Of a DNA stretch of 64,000 nucleotides, positions 45,102-53,599 are shown piece after piece; positions within the stretch are counted from its first letter, which is position 1; each line of letters starts with the position of its first letter. The position numbers were made by a program, and so were the translations under genes. The stretch covers positions 10,782,311 through 10,846,310 of the forward strand of contig CAJINV010000001.1 of assembly GCA_905178155.1 (NCBI GenBank), written 5' to 3'. The DNA is from Amoebophrya sp. A120. Lineage: Eukaryota > Sar > Dinophyceae > Syndiniales > Amoebophryaceae. The notes under the pieces are model-generated. The model made no database searches. It saw nothing but the letters and a program-made list of their open reading frames with translations, and was not told the origin of the DNA.

Positions 45102-48100
45102 ATGGAGCCGCCGCCTGCCCCGGTGGTTTTGCCGCCGCCTTTACCCGATGCGAGCGTACCCGGAAGTCCGCCGGCGGACCAAACGGGCAGTCCGATGCTG
45201 CCGAACTTCCCCCCTCCGCCGCCCTCGTCGCCACCACCAGACAGCTCTCCATCTGTGGTAGATTTTTGTGGTTGTAGTTTGATCGTGATAATTTATTTTT
45301 TCTGTATTTTGTTATCGTGTGAGTGGTCGTTGTCGCAGCATCGATCGATCTAATCTTCCTAACACCCAGGTTTCCCCTCCGCAGCAACTCCACGACAGTA
45401 TGGGATCGTCTCAACAGCACTATCACCAGGAACAATCGGGTGAGCTGGTGCTGGAGTTGAATGAAGACCATCACTGGCACCAAAACGGAAACGAGCCCAG
45501 CGGGACGCAGCAGGGAACAAACAAGCACCAGCAGCAGGATTATTACAATTACAACAATCACCACGCCGCGCAATACTACTACGAGCAGCCGCATAACCCC
45601 TCTCAACACGGAGCGAATGGCGGGAGCAGTCAACACCACCGCAGCAACTCTGCCAGCGGAGGGTACTATCACGACCAGAATTACGACCATTACGGCACGA
45701 ACAATGGTAACTGGAACCAGTCCTCCTACTGGGCCTCGGGTTGGGGGGAGCAGCAGCATCAGCACGAGCACTCTCACATCAAACGCGTGGAGCATACATC
45801 GCATCATGGTCATCAAAACTCGTGTACTTACTACCGTTTTTTTGAAGTAATCATGTTGAATTCCGCTCTTGTTCTGAAAAGATGTTGTTACATTCTTCTA
45901 GTACCTTGAATCACATCACATCACATCACATCACATCACGAACCCTAAACCCTAAACCCAAACGCACGAAACAAAAAATCCCAGCCCGCCAAAACGTCGA
46001 GTACTTGCAGCAAAGCATGTTCAACGGGGGCACAAATCCATTTTTTCACGAGTACGGTGCGAACCCCAATTCTAGCCACCACCAACATCACTATCTGAAT
46101 GGAAACGCGCAGAAATTTGATTTTCACGCCAAAACCAGAAACCACGGCCACAACGTGTCGGTTCCCCTGCTCTCGGTCGGCAGAAGTAGCAGCATTGTTG
46201 TGGATTCCGTGACTGCCGCCGCCCAGGCAAAAAACCGCAGCGCCTCCGACTCCGAATGGATCGCGCAGTCGAGTAATACGGCCGCCGCGGCGCAGCAGCA
46301 CGCTAATACTTCTAGGCCTCCGCACCAGAGCACCAGCCACAGCTCGGGCCAAGCGTCCCCGGCGATCAACATCAATCCTCCGCAACAAGTACTAGCCCCA
46401 GATCATGTTTCGGATAACTCTTCTGAGGCCAGCTCGATTTCGAACGAGGTTGATTTTCCTGACCTGGATCAGTACTCCACCGACGATGGGCTGGTTGACG
46501 TGGCAGCCTTTCGGCAATCTGTCGAAGCTTCGCAGAGGTCTCGCACGAAGGGCTCGCTGGAGATCCGGCGATGCGCCGACGGCGAACTGGTGCCAGACGG
46601 CGTAAAGGTGCCCAAGGAAGTCATGAAGAGCGTGGATTTCTTCCTTGCCCTACCGCACAAGACGTTGCGGTCCCTGGACGCGATCGCGCAGGCCGTGCAG
46701 GAAGAGCAAATGTTCACCTCCACGCAGCAAATGGACGTGACCCCAGGAACGGCGGACGCCGGGCTGGATATCAGAACCGCGGACGGGACCACGTCAACGG
46801 TGACCGCAGAAGAACATCAACCCGCCGCCAATGCCGTTGACTTACTCAACGGCGGCCTCGTTGTTCCCGAAGTAGGTCTCGCCAACGTCTCCCCCTCCGC
46901 GTCGAAGGAAGGTAGCACCTGCGGGGCCAATGTCCGCCGGCAGGGGCAGGGCCGGCGAGCCAAGTACAAGATCGAGTTTCAGCTTCTCACGGGCGAGGAC
47001 GAGGCCGAACCAGAAACGCTGAAAAAGCGCGACGCCGTGTTCCGCCAGGTGGCGGCTCTGGTTGATGTCGCGAACCAGTCCGAGCACTGCGAGTTGAACA
47101 GCATCTCCGTTGGGGTAAACACAACCACGCCGGTGATTGCCGGAAACCTCGCGTCCGTGGTATTGCAGCGCGTGAAGGAGAGTTGCCACCTGCGCGAGGT
47201 CGTGGTGAAGAACATGGTGATCGGAAAGACGATGACGGCAGAAACCATTCAGATTCTGGCGGACCGCGGGGCAAGGGGTTGGCTGGAGAGTTTGTGTTTG
47301 ATCAACACGTGCATCGGCGACACGGGGGTTTCTGCCATCGTCGGGCACTTGATGCAGAGCAAGAAAAGTTCTTCAACCACTGCGGGCAGCAAAACTTCTT
47401 TCAAACTTGTCGAGCAGGGGGTGAATGGCTGCGGCCACGAGGCGGCGGGGGGAGCTTCCGGCTCGCAAACGGAATCCGAACAAGAGAACGCTCCTGCTGG
47501 TAGTTCGTCAGACGCCGAGACGCTGCAGCAAATGTCAAAATCGGCCTTGGAGAAACTGGTGGTGAAGGAACAGAACATCTCCCGTGCGGGCGCATTAATA
47601 CTCGCCGAGGCGCTGCGAACGCCGAACGCCACTTTGGCGGTCTTGGACCTGTCGAATAACCACCTTGGGTTGGACGGCGTTGACCGGCTCGGGGAAATGC
47701 TATTCGTATTCTGCATAAAGTTTTGTCCTACTTGTACTTTTCGACCTCATTCTGTGAAATACTGCCAAAAAGTAGTGGATCTGGATTCCTGTTTCATCTT
47801 TCCCGTTTCTAAGTTTGCGTAATCTTCTTGCACATAGATTATACTCGGCCAGCACTCTGTTGTATGCCGTGATAAGGATTCGCGTAAGAGTACTAGTGCT
47901 CGTGGTTTAATAGGAAGAAATGCCAATCAAATCAGGTCAACAAGTCGCTAAAAGAGCTTTACCTCCGGAACGTGGGGGCTATGACGTGCTCAGCTGTTAC
48001 AATCTCAAAGTCAAACGTTACAATAGAATATGGAAATCTGTGATGCGCGAGTGCATGATCCATCCAACTCTCGCAGGATTGCGCATGACAAGTTCCGGAG

Positions 48101-50476
48101 CCCCAAACCGCACTAGAATCTGGCGAAATTTGTGTTGCAGAAAGTAGAATGCTCTGCGAGTCTGTCATGCTCATCATGCAAGACAAATTCCAGATTCTAT
48201 TGTAACGTTTGAGATTGTAACACCTGAGCGGGTTATAGGGGCTTCTGGGAATTTCTGGAATCGCGGTTTGTTCAAGGTAGTGGCTATCAAATGTAAAAAT
48301 GTCTGGGTCTGGAAGAATGCAAGATTTGTCATGCATATTTCTCATGACCCATGATGCCTGTAATGCATGCCCTAGCATCACAGATTTTTTGAGGGATTCT
48401 TGATGCCCATTCCGCATGACAAATGCCCTCTCCGCGTAGCAAAAATTAGTCTCTGTTTGCTGCTCATGCAACACAAATTTTTTAGTCATCGAAACGCAGC
48501 ATCACAAGTTGCATTCTTCCAGACCCAGACATTTTTACATTTGATAGTGGCCGCATTGGAACAAAGCAACACGATATGGAAGCGTCAGGTTTGAAATCGT
48601 CAAAGTTGAAATAATTTGTAATGCATAAAATGCATGCCCCGAGGTGCGTGCGTTGCAGAGCAGGCAAGTGAGGCCGATTGTAAGCCTGTTTGGGGTTACA
48701 GCTCGAGCTGCTAAAGTAGCATGAGAAAATCACTCTTCTTTGCCTAGACAGCACGACAAACTGGATTTAGGGACCGCCGAAATTTGTCATGCGCCACTTG
48801 GAAAATGGGTTCCAACTGGCATCCATTTTATGCATGCCAACTGGCATCCATTTGTTGGCGAAAAGTAAGGTTTGTTGGCGAACAATAAACGCATCCGTTG
48901 GCGCAATGTAAGGATCGTTGGCGAACGTTAAACGTACTCAGTGGGCGAAAAGTTGGACTTGTTGGCGAAAAGTATGGTTTGTTGGCGCAAAGTAAGGATC
49001 GTTGGCGAACGCTAAACGCATGTTGGCGAAGTGAGGACTGTGTGCGAAACGTTGTGCGTGTTAGTATGGCGAAGTGAGGACTCGTCTAGCACGTTGTGCG
49101 TGTTAGTATGGTGGCCGGGATCGAAGCTTATGCCTTATTTTTATTTTTGTATGCGGCGACTCTTTTGGTCGGTAGCGCGTAGTCTTTTTATTCCGCTGCG
49201 TTTTACTCCATGATGAGCTTTGACACATTTCTTTTTGGCTGCTCGTTCACTACCCGCTGGCAGACACCTATTCTGTCATGCGAGTTTTGTGTTGCACGCC
49301 TGAAAAAATTTATAACTTCACTGTGTCGCCTGATCAAATTGCGAAAAAGAAAACCTAGATATTTATTTGTTTCGGAGGCCCGCATCCCTCCTAGCTCTAG
49401 TTTCTTCAGCCGATCCGAAGGTAGTTTGTATGTGTGCCCTGGCTTTCCGATATCGAGCTCTGTTTTGCATGCAAAATCGGAATGTCGCCTCTTGCGCGGA
49501 GTTGCTTGAGGACACGTTGTATGTTTTTGGGACCACCTACCTACTAGCCCGAGGGGGTGCGGGAGCCTGAAAAAAAAAGAAAGTAAGGAAAAGTTGGCGT
49601 AAGTGGGATCATGTGCCCGAGGATGATGGTGATGGCTTCGGTCCGCCTGACTCCACGACCTGGTGGCCGAACCATCTGCGGTGAGGTGCCCTTACAGGTT
49701 GTGTTGTGGTTTCGGTCGGTTTAGCATGACAAATTATTTCAACTTTGTCGATTTCAACTCTGACACATCCATACACGACTTTGGAGCTGCTCGACCTAGG
49801 ACAGAACAACATCAAGGACAAAACGGCGGGTAAACTGGGCGAGATCTGGAAGAAATCCGGGCTAAAGAAGCTTTTTCTCAGCGGAAATTGGCTCGCGGAA
49901 GAGGCCATATTCCAGATTTTGGAGTCCGTCGTGCAGCACGACCGGTTGGAGGTGCTAGACCTGGGCGAGACGAAGATGGGCCGCCTGCCGGCGCTGCGCG
50001 TCGGCACCATGCTGCGGAAGGTAAAGAACTTGAAGACGCTGCTGCTGCAAAAGAACCAATTCGGCAAGCACGGGGCCGCCGCCATTTTCGATGGGCTGAA
50101 GGCCAACCGGTCGGTGAAACGGCTGGACCTGATGGGGAACGAGATCTGCGACCACGGGGCGGTGGCCTGCGTGCACATGCTGTGCACGAACAAGACCTTG
50201 AAATACCTGGACCTGCAGCACAACCATCTCGCGGAAAAGACGGCGAAGACCCTCGCCTCGGTGATCAGCAACGTCAATTTGTGTCCACAGCTAACGGTTC
50301 TCAAACTGCAGAACAACAAAATGACCGCTGAGCAGATCCGTTCCCTGCGGAACGCCCTGTCCGCACGAAAAGCCGCGATCCATCCGATGACGAACGCGGC
50401 ACTGGTGGCCGCGGGGGCGAACAGCAACGAGGAGGAAGAGGTTTTCCAAAACCACGAAGCGGGGGTGGTCGCGTGA
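45102..50476 (+). CDS. Leucine-rich-repeat (ribonuclease-inhibitor type) protein
   Basis: Seven exons: 45102-45257, 45370-45823, 45985-47705, 47936-47979, 48243-48284, 48552-48574 and 49779-50476, giving 1045 residues. The first three introns are GT-AG (the first donor could also be 45255); the last three are introners. The N-terminus is Pro-rich (PPPPPSSPPPDSS), then His/Gln/Asn/Tyr-rich to about residue 300, probably disordered. From about 520, LRR-RI units with a period near 28 appear: TLAVLDLSNNHLGLDGVDRL, SLKELYLRNVG, TLELLDLGQNNIKDKTAGKL, LKKLFLSGNWLAEEAIFQIL, LKTLLLQKNQFGKHGAAAIF, VKRLDLMGNEICDHGAVACV and LKYLDLQHNHLAEKTAKTLA. These horseshoe domains bind proteins. No catalytic domain is seen, so a regulatory or scaffold role is inferred. 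Confidence 0.8.
45911..45957. repeat. TCACA repeat next to two telomere-like CCCTAAA units
   Basis: About six TCACA pentamers (45911-45939) run into CCCTAAA repeated twice (about 45943-45957) within the second intron (45824-45984) of the LRR gene. CCCTAAA/TTTAGGG is the telomere repeat of many plants and alveolates, but two copies are weak evidence for a true interstitial telomere. Confidence 0.7.
47980..48237 (+). mobile_element. Introner, family G, 258 bp
   Basis: The left arm contains GTTACAATCTCAAAGTCAAACG and the right arm its complement, with a 4-base indel. Ends are TATGACG and GGGTTATA. The target duplication GGGGC is at 47975-47979 and 48238-48242. Excision joins ELYLRNVG to ASGNFWNRG in the LRR region. 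Confidence 0.88.
48285..48546 (+). mobile_element. Introner, family A, 262 bp
   Basis: Perfect-looking inverted ends TATCAAATGTAAAAATGTCT and complement. The target duplication GTGGC is at 48280-48284 and 48547-48551. Excision joins FKVVA to ALEQSN. The upstream exon is 42 bases and the downstream one 23 bases. Confidence 0.92.
48575..49773 (-). mobile_element. Enlarged introner, family C, 1199 bp, reverse orientation
   Basis: Ends TATGGAAGCGTCAGG and GACACATCCATA. The target duplication CACGA is at 48570-48574 and 49774-49778. The first 270 bases and last 55 match the reverse complement of the 310-bp element at 60061. Between them lies roughly 0.87 kb of extra sequence (about 48840-49715) carrying GTTGGCG repeats. 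Excision joins EQSNT to TLELLDLG, a regular leucine-rich repeat start. Confidence 0.88.
48854..49112. repeat. GTTGGCG minisatellite inside the enlarged introner
   Basis: Degenerate units of about 20 bases led by GTTGGCG (GTTGGCGAAAAGTAAGG and variants) repeat about nine times from 48854 to 49030. They are followed by two copies of a unit of about 43 bases containing GCGAAGTGAGGACT and CGTTGTGCGTGTTAGTATGG. A 27-bp direct repeat (CCAACTGGCATCCATTT...) precedes them at about 48809-48850. Confidence 0.8.
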
Positions 50477-51384
50477 AGAAATGAACCTCCTCCGCAGGAC
50501 GATTCCGGGTTTTTTTTTCAACATGACTGATTCTGATTTGCTTCGGCACGAGCTTCTTTTTTCGTTTTAACTTTTTATGCTGGCTTTTTATGAACATACT
50601 TTTTAGCCAAACGAAACTCCATTTCAGTTCTTTTGTGTTTCGGTTTCTCGATTCTAGCTCAACATTCTTCATCATTCTGATAGATAGACGCATCTTTGAT
50701 CGTGAAAGTCATAGTTTTCATCGTCTTATTTGACGGTTTCGTTGTGCACAGTCTACGCTAGGAAACAATTACCATGTTCATGCAAATTCTTTTTTAGTTT
50801 TAGGATCACGAATTATAAGAATCGCGTCGTATGTACCGTATTTTTTGTGGCTGTTGAGCCAGTTTTAACCGCACGCTTTTCCTATCAGAGGCCGAATTCC
50901 ACTTTTGATTTGGATAATCTGTAGTTAAGTTTGAATGCTTTTCTTGTATCATATAGAAAGTTTCGGCGTAATTTTCTAACTTGGAAACACTTATTAAATG
51001 CATGCACATAAAGATTGTCTCACCTTTTATATTTATCCAGCAGAGGTGGGTTACGCTTACGACCAGCACGGTCACACCTCGTCACAGTCCGTGTTTGCCT
51101 GAGAGTCCTTGAGAGTATCATGGATGAGAAATTTAGTAGGTTGTATATGTACCAGTGGAAACGGGTAAAAATGCCGTTTTTGAGTGTGAGCGATTCCAAA
51201 CTGGTGAACTTTAAGCCCAAGGCGCGATGGTAAGAACAATTCCAATTATTGTTACAGGACCCCATTATAATTTAAGTACGACTTTGGCTTTGCGCACGTA
51301 TTGGTATTCGGAGTTTCAAAAGTATTCTGGTGGATCTTAAAGATGTCACTTTGATCCTGTGCTCACACATACTGTGAAATAGAA
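50477..51384. other. Intergenic spacer
   Basis: About 0.9 kb of AT-rich sequence. Short frames (50730-50924, 51015-51233) are not supported as genes. No repeat or RNA gene was recognised. Confidence 0.5.
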
Positions 51385-53034
51385 ATGGGCTGTGGTGCCT
51401 CGATGCCCTCCACCGGGCCTCAGCCAGGTGCGCATTCTGTGATGGCCCGCGGGCCTGAGGAGGATGAGGAGCTCGTTGAGGTTTCGCTGCTGGATGAAAC
51501 CGGCGAGTTGCTAGATTGGGTGACCGCGCGCGTTTTGGAGCACCACCCCGCAACAACTGACGCGGTGACTCTGCGAAAGAAGAGGGTTTTCGTCCTCCCC
51601 ACTGCTGCGGCGAAGGCCCACGGGTATCCCAACGGCACGGAGCTGGTCGTGGATCCGCGGAGACTGCGGGAAAAGATGCCCTACGCGGTGGACACAGAGG
51701 ACGCATCGAAAATTCTTGCCGCAGGGAACGGCGGCTCCGGGGAAAGCTCGCGGGGGAGACGGAAGGAGGGCCTCTTAGACAACGATGACGAGAAGGACGG
51801 GCAAGCTTCGAAGAAGAAAGGGAAGAAGAAAAACACGCCGGGCGCAGACCTGCTTCCCTCGGCGGCCTTGATGGCGAACGACTTTCTTTCCGCCCCGGAA
51901 GAGATCCTTCTAGGGACCGGGCTCGAGGCGGTCGCCGCGCGCAACCCCTTCGGCCCGGAAGCAGTGCAGCTCCGAGAAAAGGTTGCCTTGTTACTTGACG
52001 ACGCGCCACATATCAAGCCCGCAAAGCGGATGGCGAAAGAACTCCGCGCGCAAAACGAATCGCTGACGACAACGAACGCGGATCTGGTCGCGGCGTTTCT
52101 GCCCAATCCCGCAAAGCTGTTTGAGTGGCGCATCGCGCTGCGGGCGCCAGACCGAACGCCGTACGCGAAAGCGATTTTTTACCTGCACTGCGATTTCGTA
52201 AACCGGACCAGCGGCGAATCGAAGTACCCATTTGAACCGCCGAAGCTGCAGTTCGCGACCCCGATTTTCCATCCGAACGTCTCCCAGCGGGGCAAAATTT
52301 GCTTGAATACGCTAAACGAGAAAACGGAGTGGTCCCCCATGATGGACCTGAGCATGCTGTGTGTCGCGGTTTCCGTGTTGCTGCAACAGCCAAACTGTGA
52401 GGACCCACTGAACACGCATGCAAGCAAGCTTTTGCAGAAACACCCCCCGGAGTTTAAGCGCCGTGCCCGCGAGTGGACGAAAAAGCACGCTTACTGTGAC
52501 CCAGAATTCGATCTCTACTCGAGGCAGCTGGAATATGAGCGAGATGCGGACTTCTCGCAACAAGAGGATCTTGACTACTTCTCCTCCTCCACAGTAGCGT
52601 CAAAGAGCCAATTGACAGGAGCTCATCCTGGTCGTAAACGTGGTCCCGGCCAGCAGCAATTTTCACTTGTCGAGTCCATACGGCAAGACCCGCAGCCGGC
52701 GACTTTTGCAAATCCGCTGTTCCACGGCAGTGCACCTGGTCAACCTGCTGCGCAAAGTCAAAGCAAACAGAATGACGGCGATTCGCTGACGTCTATTCTC
52801 GCCGGGAACAGACAGAAGCACGCAGCGAGGCAAGCGGGAGCAAACACGGGCGGTGCTTTCGGGCCCACAAGTGTTCCGGCCGCCGGGCTTCTACACTCCG
52901 ACCCCTACGCTGATTACCAGACCGACCGGGCAGGGCGTGCCTTGGATGACAGGGACGCTGGTCGCCGCATTCGATGGAACCACGCACTGGAACAGTATCG
53001 AGCCAAAAAAGAAATGAGTGAGCGATACTGCTGA
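51385..53034 (+). CDS. Ubiquitin-conjugating enzyme E2 with long extensions
   Basis: Single exon, 549 residues, ATG at 51385, TGA at 53032. The UBC core spans roughly residues 210-360: KRMAKELRAQNES (first helix), FEWRIALRAPDRTPYAKAIF, YPFEPPKLQFATPIFHPNVS with the HPN motif, then GKICLNTL with the catalytic cysteine at residue 306, and EWSPMMDLSMLCVAVSVLLQQPNCEDPLN. It carries activated ubiquitin, or a related modifier, as a thioester. The N-terminus MGCGAS fits an N-myristoylation plus palmitoylation signal, suggesting membrane attachment. A 200-residue N-terminal extension and a 190-residue disordered tail are unusual for E2s. It contains no introns, unlike its neighbours on both sides. 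Confidence 0.9.
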   Translation: MGCGASMPSTGPQPGAHSVMARGPEEDEELVEVSLLDETGELLDWVTARVLEHHPATTDAVTLRKKRVFVLPTAAAKAHGYPNGTELVVDPRRLREKMPYAVDTEDASKILAAGNGGSGESSRGRRKEGLLDNDDEKDGQASKKKGKKKNTPGADLLPSAALMANDFLSAPEEILLGTGLEAVAARNPFGPEAVQLREKVALLLDDAPHIKPAKRMAKELRAQNESLTTTNADLVAAFLPNPAKLFEWRIALRAPDRTPYAKAIFYLHCDFVNRTSGESKYPFEPPKLQFATPIFHPNVSQRGKICLNTLNEKTEWSPMMDLSMLCVAVSVLLQQPNCEDPLNTHASKLLQKHPPEFKRRAREWTKKHAYCDPEFDLYSRQLEYERDADFSQQEDLDYFSSSTVASKSQLTGAHPGRKRGPGQQQFSLVESIRQDPQPATFANPLFHGSAPGQPAAQSQSKQNDGDSLTSILAGNRQKHAARQAGANTGGAFGPTSVPAAGLLHSDPYADYQTDRAGRALDDRDAGRRIRWNHALEQYRAKKEMSERYC

Positions 53035-53599
53035 GCTTAGTGAACGGAAGATGGCGACTGTTTGATGTCAGAGCAAACGACGGCGACTGTTTGATGTCAG
53101 CGCGCAAACTGGCTGGTTACGCAGTTAGCATAATCGCAAAATATGCTGCAATCGATGAATGTCAACGAACCAGAGCAACTGACTTTGGCTTCGGTACCAG
53201 CCTAGACACAAATTTGAATTTCTTAGTGTTCGAAGGCAATTTAGCGAAAGAAGTGGCCGCTAGATTGTCCATTTCCGGAAAAAAACGGTGCTGAGCGCTG
53301 TCAGAGTTCGTCAAACCCATTTCAAATGCAACCGCCTAAATCTATCCATTGTATTTGCGGTTTCCAAATGACAGCTGTTCCTGGCTCGGTAGTAGTGGGA
53401 AAAAATGAATAAATGAAATAGTTGTAATAATGAGTGCCACTTGTGTCTCGAGCGTTTTGAATGATATGACCGCTAGTATTGCGACCGGCTAATCGCGCGC
53501 TGATGGGTGAAAGAACAAAACACAACGGGCCACTTCCCCTCGCCTTTCAAGTTTTCCAGCAGCAAGGGTCCCTGCAAAAACTGACCACCTGCGGCCTCC
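53035..53599. other. Intergenic spacer with a 29-bp tandem pair
   Basis: Just after the E2 stop, GGCGACTGTTTGATGTCAG occurs twice 29 bases apart (about 53052-53100), probably in the 3' untranslated region. The remainder is AT-rich with no convincing gene. Confidence 0.55.

Noticed and set aside
45882-45984. 5' part of the open frame running into exon 3 of the LRR gene
   Set aside because: It translates the TCACA and CCCTAAA repeats; the phase-1 intron 45824-45984 removes it cleanly.
48854-49112. CRISPR-like or satellite array
   Set aside because: Units are degenerate, about 20 bases apart with no unique spacers, and lie inside an introner in a eukaryotic gene.
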